Positions 27,401-35,188 of a stretch of DNA of 64,000 nucleotides are shown here, piece after piece. A program made the translations under genes and the position numbers. Numbering within the stretch: position 1 is the first letter of the stretch; every line of letters starts with the position of its first letter. The notes beneath the pieces are model-generated. The model was given only the letters and a program-made list of their open reading frames with translations. It did no database searches and was not told the origin of the DNA. The stretch comes from Siphonodentalium dalli (lineage: Eukaryota > Mollusca > Scaphopoda > Gadilida > Siphonodentaliidae), in contig CP136061.1 in NCBI GenBank assembly GCA_032622095.1, positions 196,462,935-196,526,934 on the forward strand, written 5' to 3'.

Positions 27401-30400
27401 TAAAAACATAATTGCCAATAGAAAATAGAGAATGTTTGGTATTACTTTTTAAAGGCAAACTGTGTTTCAAATTAGTTTGATAATGTGACAATCACGTACC
27501 TTGTTGCCGAGAACCATGTCGATAGTACTATTTAAAAAAAGAAGATAATGTCTGAAGTATGCGCATAAAGTTCTTCCCTATTCGCGGGACGAACTGAATG
27601 CGATAAACAAATGGCACTCATTCCGACAAGGTGAGCCACTGTTTATAATCCATATATGTGGATGACATTTTGTGATGCCCCTCTGGGTATAACATTTATG
27701 AGAACACTTTGAGCAAGAGTATTCTGTATTCCCACCGTAGTCCACATATCAGAGTTCCACATCGCTTTAACATGGGCAACGCCGGGTCACCCTGCTCGTA
27801 GATGTTATCTTCAGCCGACGGCGAGATCTGAAGCATACAATATTATTGTCTAGATTATATGTGACCAACATATCATCGCGTAAATATGTTCATATTGGAC
27901 CTACGTATTCACATGTGATCATATTGGGCGTATTTGATTCTGATATAAAACGATAGTGGACTCTATACTCGTTATTTCGTATTATGACCCGGACCAAAAT
28001 GAAAATTACGCATTATAAAGTGCGTATATCTGGTAAGTCGATTCAGGTGAACAGAGTTTAATTGAGATATAAATAATTCCGATAATTGAAATAAGTTAGA
28101 TATAAGCTTATTTTTCAGGAGAATAGGCTGATGTGGCCGCTATTTGGGCGATACAAATCTCTTGCGTAATTTGGTGATTGTCTTGACATTATTGTAGATC
28201 AACATCAGTGGATATATTTTCTCGCCATTTATGAAATGTTGTATGTCGATGCTTAAAGGGCGACGTTGACGTTCCCAATCTAAACATAAACTCCGATTTA
28301 TTTATACCAAATGCAAGATCTGGTAACATCATCGGCCGAATTCTGGTCCCTGGTCTAGACCAGGGTTTCATGTAAACCATAGTCTAGACCAGGCCGAAAC
28401 CACGGTGATCGCCATGTGTTACCCAGCTTCCAGGCGAGTAAGCTGGGATTATTGGTCAGCACTGGTCCGTATTTTCGTCTTTTTGAAACTCAGGTTTACG
28501 TAAACCAAGGTTTGCCTTCTTATTGTCATTCAAGCCTTTGTCGGTCTGTTCATAATTCGAACCATGTGGTAACGTACAAGTTCTGGTAACAGAAACATAT
28601 GTATTTTTTGGAAGCATTTATCTTTATGTTAACCAAATAGGAATTGTGTTTTATTGATATGCCGTGTAGAAGAAAGATTATAATTATATATGAACTGGAC
28701 AAAATGTAATATAATCGATAATTATGTGTGTTATAGGTAATAGTCTACAACTGAGACCTAGTACCCCCCTGGTCTGAGATTTTTGTATAAACCGAGACTT
28801 GAACCTGAGACGAGAATACCTTTTTCTGTTTTCGCAGTAACGATACAGATTGGTAATTTGATTGTAAATCATGCGTGCGTTTATCTGGCTTTACAGTGGA
28901 GTTTTATTTATAACACCCTTGCCTTGTTTGAAAGCATATTACCGTTAGATGGATTAAGTCAGATTTTCGTGCTATTATTTATAATATGTTATCGATGGGT
29001 TTGGTTGACACGGATAAATAGGGAATGATAGTAGTTTTGCAATCGGAACGTAATCCGCATTGGATGGGGGTGTCTTTCGTTCCGTGTTTCTGAAATGAAT
29101 TGAGGTCGGAGCTAGTTTTGATAGTACTAATTCATCATTTGAGAATAAATTATTGCTGGACTGGATATACAATATAACAGCAAAAATTATATTAAGTCAG
29201 AACGAAAAATTGTGGTTCAAAATAAGGAAATGTCCGATTAAATTGAATTAAATTAAATTAAATGCATGGGACTCCTGCTCTTGATTAATGATTTATTTGG
29301 TCCAGTTTCTTAAGCCTTGACATTTCAAATTGGTTTATTTGTCATAATTTATCTTTAAACATGGATTTGGAAACAAATTACATGGCAATGGAAGTATCTG
29401 CTACTCCTATCGGGAGTGTGATACAACGCACCCATCTGGATTTTTTCCAATACCCCCACCCCCCACCCATCCCACACCTCCCTCCCACCGTTGTGACCAT
29501 TACATTTTCTGGAAAATAATTTTCAATAACTTCAATCACGGCGATAGTTATTTAGAATCTTTCTAAATTTTCAACTTATTGCAAATTCCCAAGTCCGCGA
29601 AATTACGTTGCACATGTCCGGGGTCGGTATTTCTACACACAGCGGAGTGTTTCTCGGTGAATTTACTCTCTGCGTAGACTTTCCTCCACCCGTAAAACTG
29701 ACTTCGTGACATCCGCATAGGGGTGATAAATCCGCACCACCCCTGTCCCGTGATCCCTGTCGAACGGCGACAGCATACAGATACCGCTATACAACACGGA
29801 TATAAGCCGCTTTCACGTGCTCAGGTTTGGAGACACCAACATATCAATCTCGATGCAGCGCTCAGCATGCTTTTGTCCATAGATTGTCGTTGATTGTACA
29901 ACAATGCGCCGATCCCAGCTTGCGACCAGGTGGTTTCGCGAAACCAAGTCCTGACATGGAACACCGTGATTATTAGGGTGGTCTAGACCTGAGACCAGAA
30001 TTCAGCCGCATATGTATGGTTTATGTATATGCTTTCCTGATGATGCGCCCCAATTCAATTTCAATTTATTCACTCAACTCATTAAGTGTGATACAACATG
30101 CAGAGCATGGATGGAATACATTGATCAGTGTATTTCATATAGGCGAAAAACGTCAAAGCGGTGGACAGTAACAATTTAATTTAATAAACAGCGGATTGAG
30201 AACAACCCATGGTAGTTCAAATGTCGGATTTTAATGTATGCCTCACGATTCACGTTTTTTTTAAATATTTTTTTTATAATCAGTAAAGACATGTTTTTCT
30301 AAGTTTGTCTTTGCTTACAGTTAAACAGTTCGTTTAATTTGATATTATTTACTCTACAATGATAATATACAGTTGTCGCCCGCGATTGAGTGAGACACGG

Positions 30401-33400
30401 AGTTTTGTGGCCCACTCTCTACCTGGAATATCACCGGATGAGGGCCCTCAGGCCCGAGTGTGATATTCCAGGTCGAGAGCGGGGACAAATCCCCGTGTTT
30501 CACGAAAACAAGGGTGACAACAATTGCTGTTTTGTTATCTGACAAAGGAGTACAAACGCAACTCCTTAATCACTGACATGCCTAATTGTACGCGTATATT
30601 CTTTAGTCCAGTTAGAAGAGTTAATTTTATGTTGGAATCCTCGATTATTAGAAAATAAAACTTCCAAAGTTTGGATCAGTGAACGCATCCATCATTTGAG
30701 CAGCTATTTTCCTGGCAGTTTGCCGGTCGCATTGTGCTATGCGGCGAAATGTTTGGTTTCGTTATTAATTAGCGTAGACGTGTTAATTTCAAGAACGCTA
30801 AATGTGAAACTAACAAGTGGTGCAAAAGAAATTAACATCTGTTACAGATTGTTACGAAACATAAGGAAAATTATTCTTGTGAATTCGGAGGAATGTCTAG
30901 CCGAAAGGAAATTGTCAACTGATATACAATAAAGAGTGGCTATTTGAACTGCATAGAGCTCAGTACAGAAACGTATTTGTAACGTACGTACATCGTGGGT
31001 GCAATTGTATGCATTATACAATGGAAAGTTCCATAATTCTGTGTTCTTTCTGGCTGAGGGTGCGTCACATTTGTTATTTCCACAATTGTTACTCGCTCAG
31101 CGATGAGACGACTGGCACACAGAGAACCACGAATTACTCAACAATTAAAATTGTCAGCCACCGCTCCCTTAAATACTCCCAAAACACTCCTTTTATGTAC
31201 CCCACCGTTTCGTAACAATCGAGAAATGTGGTGTTTGATAATTCACACAAGTATTGTTTTGAGTTTGCAAATAAAATGCGTTGTGCACAAAGGATGTTAC
31301 GACTGAGATAAGACCGTTCTATTGTGTAAGGACCCTAACTGGCCTTTTATATCAATACCGTGGAACAAACATATACTAATTATTATGCAATTAATGTCTA
31401 ATGCAGCTAATTACACAACTAAGCTCTGAAGTTCAAATATCCGCGTTTTACTTTATATATCAATTGTCAATGTTCCTTTCGGCTCTAAATATATATTCCT
31501 CCGACTCATATCCTGTCACAGAACAGTGTTCTGTAAATTTCTTTTGCACAACCAAAATAGGTTAATTTCACATGTTTACGTCTTTAAAATTGACACATCT
31601 ACCTAATTGAAAACGAAGCAGCTGAACGAAGCGGAAAATTTCGTCGCATCGGTACGCTAGTTGTAAATTGCTTTACTCCTCTTTCCGTCAACCGATTCTA
31701 ACCATTCCACCAGCAAAATTACTGGAATATAACGGCCTCAATGTTAGACGTTTTTGGCGCCATTTTCAATCACCAAAATTTTCAAGTGATAAATACCATA
31801 TCTAAACCAGGGGTAACTTTATTTTCAAATTGAAATTGAAAAATTTAAAACTGAAATTGACATTTTACTTCCATGGCAGTGCTTTATAATTGTTTGACAT
31901 GCGTATGAATTACTATTAAAGCAACTTCATAATGACATTTCTGGCGTGCACCGAAAGCGACATAATCGATATTATTCACGCACCGAAATGACAAAATGTA
32001 ACATAATGTCACATGTTTTGTCGCGTTCGGCGTGCGACTAATGTCGCATGTTTTGTCGCTTTAGGCGCACAACAGAAGCGCCATTAGAAAGTGGCCCTAA
32101 TAGTATATGCATACATTCTATATTCAATATTGGCTTCAACAGGTTTTTCCACTGCATCGCCTTTTGCCGTAGTTAATTTCGAGGACTGAGTTAACAACAC
32201 CCAACACCATATTTCAGTTACTAATGTGTGTACGGTTTATTAAACAAGCTGACAGACATTCGTGATAGCATCATTAGTTAAACAAAATCATATAAACATC
32301 ACATGAAAAATGCAGCTTAGCCGTGAACAGTCGGACGCAGTATAATTGATCACGTTTGATCATGTTGCTATAACTATCTTCAATGTTTCAATCCAACTAT
32401 CTGTGGCTGTTATACTGATACCGTTATGATACATGTACATATATACGGATGTGATGTGCACTTACTAGTATGAATAAATTCAGGATGTGCACATGAGTGT
32501 CTGGACACTTTCACGCCTGTGACTGGACACTTTCATAACGAAACAAGTACCGGTGTGTCAATTCAAATGTTTTACATTTACATACATGTGAGTGATAAGT
32601 GTGATAGCCCTGTTCCTCTGTCTTTAAATGAGAGCCCCGATTCGTATGATTTAGAATGATCGAAAAAACTATTACCCGTAATTTAAAATCTTGCTTGAAA
32701 TTTATTATTTTAAACTATAGATGCAGTTAGTTGGTCTGTGATCATTCAGCCATGCATCAACATTACATCTGTGTTTCCATGGCTTATAGATATACACACA
32801 ACGCATTCTCAGTCATTCAGCATTATGTTGCATACATGTATGTGTGTGTGGGCCTACTGGCTATATGTACATGTACATATGTCAATGGCTGTACCGTTAT
32901 TGCATGTTTGCCTCAGATGAAATAACATATTTGAAGTATTGAATGAATCAAGCAGTATTCAACAAAGACCAAATACATAGATTACCAACTGAATAATTGT
33001 CATATTATAGTGAGCTTATTAATTATGTGGAACCTCATTTTGACCAATGTATTGTCCATCAATTGGGGTGAATGCGACCAAGCCTTGTTTCCGAAAACAA
33101 CGGGGCCTTATCGGTAGAGCGTAACATTATGGAGGAAAATGTTACTACACGGACCATTGGTCTTAAAGGCACGTGAGGCCTTTGTTGTCGAAAATATTCA
33201 TATTTGTTCCAATCACCGTAAACAGAAAAAACATTAAAACGCATACAGTTTCGTTCATATATACCATGACTATCGCGTAAACAGCATCCTATCATAAAGA
33301 TCTACTATATTTTACATAAGCAAGAGCCTGATTGTGTTACAGAAGACAGCATAGTGTTACTGGCTAATCACACACAAATGATATACACGCTCTTTATTAG

Positions 33401-35188
33401 TTCCATATCAGGAATTCAGCAACAAAGAACGTTCTCTATGATTACCATCATAATATAAACAAACACCAGGAAAGTAACTTTTTATGCTTTTGTTTACATA
33501 ACAATGGTCAAACATATGACAATAACATACTGTTTATGCGATATTTCTTATTTGTATACGGACAAAGTCTGTCTACATTTTAATATTCTTTCTGTTTGTG
33601 GCGGTTTTTGACCGGTGGAAATATTTTCGCAGCACACACACTGCCAAGACCAACCGTACCTTTAAACCACATGGCATACACCAATAATTTTATTTATGGA
33701 CGTGTGATTAAAATAACCGCAAGAGAGCACTCAGAGTAGGTGTTTGCGCCATTCTGTGTCGATCGAATTTAACTTAACTGCTAAATAATGGTATACTGTG
33801 GTATAGGGAAATACAGTCTATACTGTAAATTTTGCAGTATAACTTTTAAATCTATGGTGCACAGGGGCGTGTCGCTAAACGAGTACAATTTCAATTAAAA
33901 CATGTAATACTTAAACAACACGCCACTTTAAAACCCCATCGCTATTCATATGTATGTATAGCGAAGAGGTTTTTAATGTGGCGCGATCATTTTAACTATA
34001 TATATTTATTAATTTATATTTTACTTCGTTTTATCGACACGCCCTGTGCTGCGATGTAGGAACATATACAGTGTACTGATTATTGCACGGTATATTTACT
34101 GGGGGTAACTCTACTTTCGGTATTTTACTGTTAAATTTTACAGCCTATATTTTATGAAGGCATGGGATCGTCTGCGGGCCATCGGGTTGTCAGCCTTGTC
34201 TGACTGATTTAAAGGTGTAAGATGTCTGGTTTATAAAGTTGACCTTAATTACATACACATTCATAAATTTGGTCGATTATTTCAGACATTCAGACAAATT
34301 TTAATCCCCGTGCAGTCCCTGCAGGGAAAAGCATAATATCACAATTTGGTACTCCATCGTACCAGTACAGGTTCCTGGACAGGTACTCTGGAGGACACAG
34401 ACAGGTACTCTACAGTTCCTGACCATGTACTCTGGATTACTTGGATAGGTACTTCAGAGTACCTGGGCAGGTTATCCATACAGTACATGGCTATTTGGTA
34501 CTCCAGATTACTCGGCTCATCGACATGTACTCCAGAGTACACGGCAGGTACTTCACATAGTACCTGGATATCTGGTACTCCTGGACAGGCACTCTGTGGA
34601 TTACCTGGACAGACACTCCCGAGTATCAACTCGGGACAAGTATAGTACCTTCGTGGTCACCAAAGGGAACCTGGGATTTTAAGAGTTAGGTTCATAAGTT
34701 ACACTATAGCCAATTAGATGAAATATACTCGGGACTGAAGTCTATCGGAAATGACATCTGTTACAAATAACAATTATATTATACTGAACACACTACGGTA
34801 CATATACATTGTAATTATATATTTGTTTTCCATTTCAAGGATCTGCGTTCGATGTGCAACACTGCGACAATCGACAAAAGACTCTCCTCGAGGTGGACAA
34901 GATTATTTAACAGTTTGTGAGACATCAGGCCAGGACAATAAACATTTGTCAAATGCAAAACAGTCAGCAGCAAATGCAACAGATCCTCAAATATTAAAAT
35001 CAAACAACTATGATTATATATCTGTCGACTACCAGAACACACTCCATGCAACGGCAGAACAAGATACGAGCGCTGGATATGAAGTACCAAGAGATTTGAA
35101 CCGTGGTCCAGCCCACGACGATAATCATTTGAAAGGTGCAACACAGTCGTCACCAAATGCAACCGATCCTCAAATGTGTGGATTATAA
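5483..35188 (+). CDS. MAM-domain type I transmembrane receptor with tyrosine-motif tail (5'-partial, six exons)
   Basis: Joined exons are 5483-5742, 14193-14280, 14895-15191, 23228-23344, 25379-25451 and 34840-35188, about 394 codons plus stop. All junctions are GT-AG and phases agree throughout (entry 1, then 0, 1, 1, 1, 2). Order: most of a MAM domain, a ten-cysteine module, a Ser/Thr-rich stalk, a 20-22 residue transmembrane segment ending in RRR, and a cytoplasmic tail with DYLTV, YDYISVDY and GYEVP. MAM domains mediate extracellular adhesion or ligand contact; the tail suggests SH2-adaptor signalling after phosphorylation. No phosphatase or kinase domain follows. Signal peptide and first part of MAM are upstream of the window. 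Introns are 8450, 614, 8036, 2034 and 9388 bp and full of mobile elements. The exact family is not recognised; the architecture is seen, the signalling role is inferred. Confidence 0.85.
5743..7447. other. Receptor intron 1, first part: no gene seen
   Basis: Contains a (TA)n tract at 6455-6480 and a direct duplication with 45-bp period at about 7311-7400 (the unit contains GGAATAGATTATATATAGAG). Nothing else recognisable. Confidence 0.6.
7490..7830. repeat. Subterminal repeats of about 85 bp with AAACACTGTTTA-type inverted words
   Basis: Successive degenerate units contain CAGTGTTTATAT, AAACATGTCACAGTGTTTTA and TAATAAACACTCCAT, repeated at about 7568, 7632 and 7700. Many words are self-complementary. 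A related shorter block lies at 10680-10930 on the other side of the element. Confidence 0.7.
7930..10230. repeat. Tandem duplication, two copies of about 1.1 kb (period 1191 bp)
   Basis: Copy 1 (7930-about 9080) and copy 2 (9122-about 10230) are nearly identical over their length. For example, ACGGCTCTGTTTTGAGAAC occurs at 7934 and 9125, and GATTCTATCTCCATTACTT follows in both at the same offset. No open frame of note is conserved, so this is not obviously a gene duplication. The copies are separated by the short block with CGGGGAAGTCGGTCTTGCG, which recurs after copy 2 at about 10645. Confidence 0.85.
10231..10640. other. Insertion after the second 1.1-kb copy, with repeated TTTGGCTAA words
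   Basis: This block has no counterpart after copy 1. It opens with several TTTGGCTAA / AATTAGCCAA words in both orientations (10255-10335). No coding potential seen. It probably inserted after the duplication. Confidence 0.45.
10964..12690. other. Receptor intron 1, middle part: no gene seen
   Basis: Unique-looking AT-rich DNA. Features are poly-G runs at 11467-11480, 12444-12455 and 12611-12620, and a small inverted repeat GGCACATCCACCC / GGGTGGATGTGCC at about 11659-11690. Short open frames here have no domain features. Confidence 0.55.
12700..13268 (-). pseudogene. LINE (non-LTR retrotransposon) ORF2 C-terminal remnant
   Basis: The minus-strand frame at 12864-13268 (134 aa) shows the pattern found after the RT in many LINE ORF2 proteins: SKLSYVLYATIH, WIRYVRNLL, a W-x-x-x-L-x-x-S segment, EEYLS, then LMKFRTQNHHLPIE. 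It stops, but the expected zinc-binding tail continues in another frame at about 12700-12860 (C-x2-C in SCTFCSNG, then GDEYHVMLIC). So a small indel breaks the frame near 12860. Upstream RT and endonuclease are missing. It sits antisense in receptor intron 1. Confidence 0.7.
13270..14192. other. Receptor intron 1, last part: no gene seen
   Basis: No repeat family or domain recognised. The polypyrimidine/T-rich run TTCTTTATTTAG at the end forms the acceptor of the next exon. Confidence 0.55.
14193..14280 (+). CDS. Receptor exon B: end of MAM domain
   Basis: The acceptor is TTATTTAG and the donor is GTACGTGC. It enters in phase 0 and leaves in phase 1. It encodes ISIHGVRGQGNLG followed by DIAIDDLSISPDAC, the diagnostic C-terminal MAM signature (x-G-V-R-G-x-x-x-x-G-D-I-A-I-D-D-x-S-x-x-x-x-x-C). 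Joining to exon A in phase restores a continuous MAM domain. Confidence 0.93.
14895..15191 (+). CDS. Receptor exon C: ten-cysteine extracellular module
   Basis: The acceptor is TTTGTAACAG and the donor is GTACGTAT. It is a symmetric phase 1-1 exon of 297 nt (99 codons), the form typical of shuffled extracellular modules. The translation has ten cysteines (KC, AC, TC, VCG, AC, IC, KC, HC, FC, KC) and no hydrophobic segment. NVTC and KNTTL are possible N-glycosylation sites. The spacing does not match EGF, LDLa, Ig, CUB or SRCR. A distant resemblance of the first half to SUEL/galactose-lectin modules (ACANGQVLQV) is too weak to call. Confidence 0.88.
15192..16790. other. Receptor intron 3, first part: no gene seen
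   Basis: AT-rich, with an (AC)n tract near 15725-15740. Two overlapping open frames around 15808-16321 lack any domain feature and are probably chance. No repeat family recognised. Confidence 0.5.
16795..21300. repeat. Higher-order tandem repeat: 211-bp hairpin units alternating with a 0.5-1.5 kb block
   Basis: The 211-bp unit begins TTATACTTCCATGGTGTAAC at 16803, 17014 (cut short), 18424, 18635, 18846 and 20536. The adjacent units at 18424-18846 are exactly 211 bp apart. Each starts with an inverted repeat, TATACTTCCATGG / CCAAGGAAGTATA around TGTAA. Between groups lies a second block, starting near TTATTATACTTRAC at about 17216, 19055 and 20750. It contains shared words such as CATCGAAAATTG and internal subunits of about 300 bp ending in CAGTATTGTGGGTCTGGGG. 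The pattern is block + n x 211 bp repeated two and a half times, suggesting unequal exchange or an element with internal satellites. Confidence 0.8.
17054..17213 (+). repeat. Dispersed short repeat (copy 1 of 2)
   Basis: It begins TTTAGAAATGTCAATGCAAG and ends TTCCATGGAATCTGACC..CTAGTTGT. A second copy lies at 22674-22822 in the same orientation at roughly 85 percent identity by eye. Here it interrupts a 211-bp unit, so it inserted after that repeat formed. Class unknown. Confidence 0.65.
21301..21990. other. Receptor intron 3: no gene seen
   Basis: Unassigned sequence between the tandem repeat and the short retroelement-like repeats. No domain or repeat recognised. Confidence 0.5.
22020..22412 (+). 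repeat. RTE/SINE-like short repeat ending in (ACAG)n and AATATATATT
   Basis: Two internal direct repeats (GATTTGACC..TCCAAAACACTCC at about 22156 and 22286) each run into ATCAAATTTCGTGGAAATCCGTC-type words. They end in TTTTCCCGGCCATACC, ACAGACAAACAGACAG and an AT tail. Words of this kind are common at 3' ends of short RTE-related elements in invertebrates. Boundaries approximate. Confidence 0.45.
22413..22672 (+). mobile_element. RTE-derived SINE-like element
   Basis: It starts at AGACTAGCCGATGAGCCCG, passes through CGTTGTCCGGGCTATTC and the characteristic CCAAGTTTCGTCCCGATCGG, and ends in a (CATACAAA)n tract and ATATATAT tail. This is the layout of short non-autonomous RTE-related elements. 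No coding sequence. Confidence 0.6.
22674..22822 (+). repeat. Dispersed short repeat (copy 2 of 2)
   Basis: Second copy of the repeat described at 17054-17213, directly abutting the SINE-like element. It has the same ends, with several indels between copies. Confidence 0.65.
22823..23227. other. Receptor intron 3, end: no gene seen
   Basis: No repeat recognised. It ends with the acceptor TTTCCCCAG of the stalk exon. Confidence 0.5.
23228..23344 (+). CDS. Receptor exon D: Ser/Thr-rich stalk
   Basis: The acceptor is GTTTCCCCAG and the donor is G|GTAAAG. It is a symmetric phase 1-1 exon of 117 nt (39 codons). The translation is rich in Thr, Ser, Val and Glu with no cysteine (for example TTTQVSAYTDSTTN, ESSEVSQSINT), a typical O-glycosylated juxtamembrane stalk. 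The donor abuts a MITE (separate entry). Confidence 0.85.
23349..23593. mobile_element. Palindromic MITE, PIF/Harbinger-like, flanked by TAA
   Basis: A 245-bp near-perfect hairpin. Its ends are AGCTGCTTTCACA and the exact inverse TGTGAAAGCAGCT, each flanked by TAA (23346-23348 and 23594-23596), a 3-bp duplication of the TWA type used by PIF/Harbinger. The arms extend about 115 bp, including ACGTTTCAAACCATACATAT and its inverse. The left TAA is also bases +2 to +4 of the splice donor of exon D, so the element begins at intron position +5. Confidence 0.85.
23597..25378. other. Receptor intron 4, remainder: no gene seen
   Basis: Contains C-rich runs at about 23748 and 24136 and an ATGGCTGCC..GGCCATGTTGG motif pair near 23900-23922. 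No domain or known repeat recognised. Confidence 0.5.
25379..25451 (+). CDS. Receptor exon E: transmembrane segment
   Basis: The acceptor is TTTCCTACAG and the donor is AAG|GTTAGT. It enters in phase 1 and leaves in phase 2 (73 nt). It encodes GAIVGCVVAAFVIVCITVLV followed by VF and arginines: about 22 hydrophobic residues with a small-residue start and a basic stop-transfer end, giving an extracellular N-terminus and cytoplasmic C-terminus. Confidence 0.88.
25487..27440 (-). mobile_element. Element with tandem ~145-bp units (pearl/Helentron-like array), minus orientation
   Basis: It starts 35 bp after the donor of the transmembrane exon with ATATCTGTATTTGTGAATGTC (the inverse of the (GACA)n end of the array at 54.7-56.8 kb). 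It then runs through at least eight degenerate units containing GTGGTTTAAAGAYRCCAAATTGG, GAGGGGCAC and GCGCCGATTTCCACC, near 25750, 25897, 26037, 26168, 26302, 26406, 26540 and 27340. Core tandem repeats next to a short microsatellite are the layout described for bivalve pearl elements. The link is by structure, not by a database match. Confidence 0.65.
27441..28320. other. Receptor intron 5: no gene seen
   Basis: No repeat or exon recognised. Confidence 0.5.
28320..28520. repeat. Palindrome-rich block with CCCTGGTCTAGACCAGGG
   Basis: An 18-bp perfect palindrome (28348-28365) is followed by a second TCTAGACCAGG (about 28383) and by GGTTTACGTAAACC (about 28492). The longer block CTAGACCAGGGACCAGAATTC is shared with about 3008-3028 in inverse orientation and, more diverged, with 29981-30004. 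Confidence 0.65.
28521..30372. other. Receptor intron 5: no gene seen, one diverged CTAGACC repeat copy at its end
   Basis: Holds a (TTAAA)n tail-like run at about 29240-29262, a C-rich tract (29453-29490) and a diverged copy of the GTGGTCTAGACC repeat at about 29970-30004. No coding region supported. Confidence 0.5.
30373..30520. mobile_element. Hairpin MITE (148 bp)
   Basis: The ends TTGTCGCCC and GGGTGACAA are inverse with one mismatch. The two arms pair over about 70 bp, including CTGGAATATCAC and its inverse GTGATATTCCAG around a GC-rich centre. No clear target duplication. Confidence 0.7.
30521..33162. other. Receptor intron 5: no gene seen
   Basis: Contains an inverted-repeat patch at 31943-32072 (GCACCGAAAGCGACATAA against TTTTGTCGCTTTAGGCGCAC). 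No domain-bearing frame or known repeat recognised elsewhere. Confidence 0.5.
33167..33661 (+). mobile_element. TTAA-flanked foldback MITE, copy A
   Basis: A 495-bp element with ends AGGCACGTGAGGCC and (inverse) AGGTACGGTTTGG-like sequence, flanked on both sides by TTAA (33163-33166, 33662-33665). Both halves are imperfect inverted copies (about 150 bp each). Same family as the elements at 45698, 49938, 51200 and 51709. Confidence 0.85.
33862..34046. mobile_element. Hairpin MITE with CAGGGGCGTGTCG ends (hAT-like termini)
   Basis: The ends CAGGGGCGTGTCG and CGACACGCCCTG are inverse. The centre CGCTATTCATATGTATGTATAG is flanked by a further inverted pair (CGCCACTTTAAAACC / GGTTTTTAATGTGGCG). 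CAGGG(G) termini are usual in hAT elements, but an 8-bp target duplication is not clear here (ATGGTGCA against TGCTGCGA). Confidence 0.6.
34345..34640. repeat. Degenerate minisatellite of GGTACTC / GAGTACCTGGACAG words
   Basis: About nine degenerate units of roughly 30 bp built from TGGTACTCC, ACAGGTACTCTGGA, AGAGTACCTGG and GTACCTGGATA, with frequent inverted pairs (GTACTC/GAGTAC). Open frames in both strands across it are products of the repeat. Confidence 0.65.
34840..35188 (+). CDS. Receptor exon F: cytoplasmic tail with tyrosine motifs, ends at TAA 35186-35188
   Basis: The acceptor is CCATTTCAAG, entered in phase 2 (AG|G gives Arg). It encodes a hydrophilic tail of about 115 residues. 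Tyrosine motifs are QDYLTV (YxxV), NYDYISVDY (YxxV within a tyrosine cluster) and GYEVP (YxxP, Crk/Nck-SH2-like). From about 34934 the coding sequence is built of tandem units of about 62-65 codons (NATDPQ, NNYDYISVDY, EQDTSxGYEVPRDL, NHGPAxDD). The stop falls inside the second unit. No enzyme domain. Signalling through SH2 adaptors is inferred from motifs only. Confidence 0.88.

Noticed and set aside
34339-34645. Overlapping ~100-codon frames on both strands at one site
   Set aside because: They arise from the self-complementary minisatellite.
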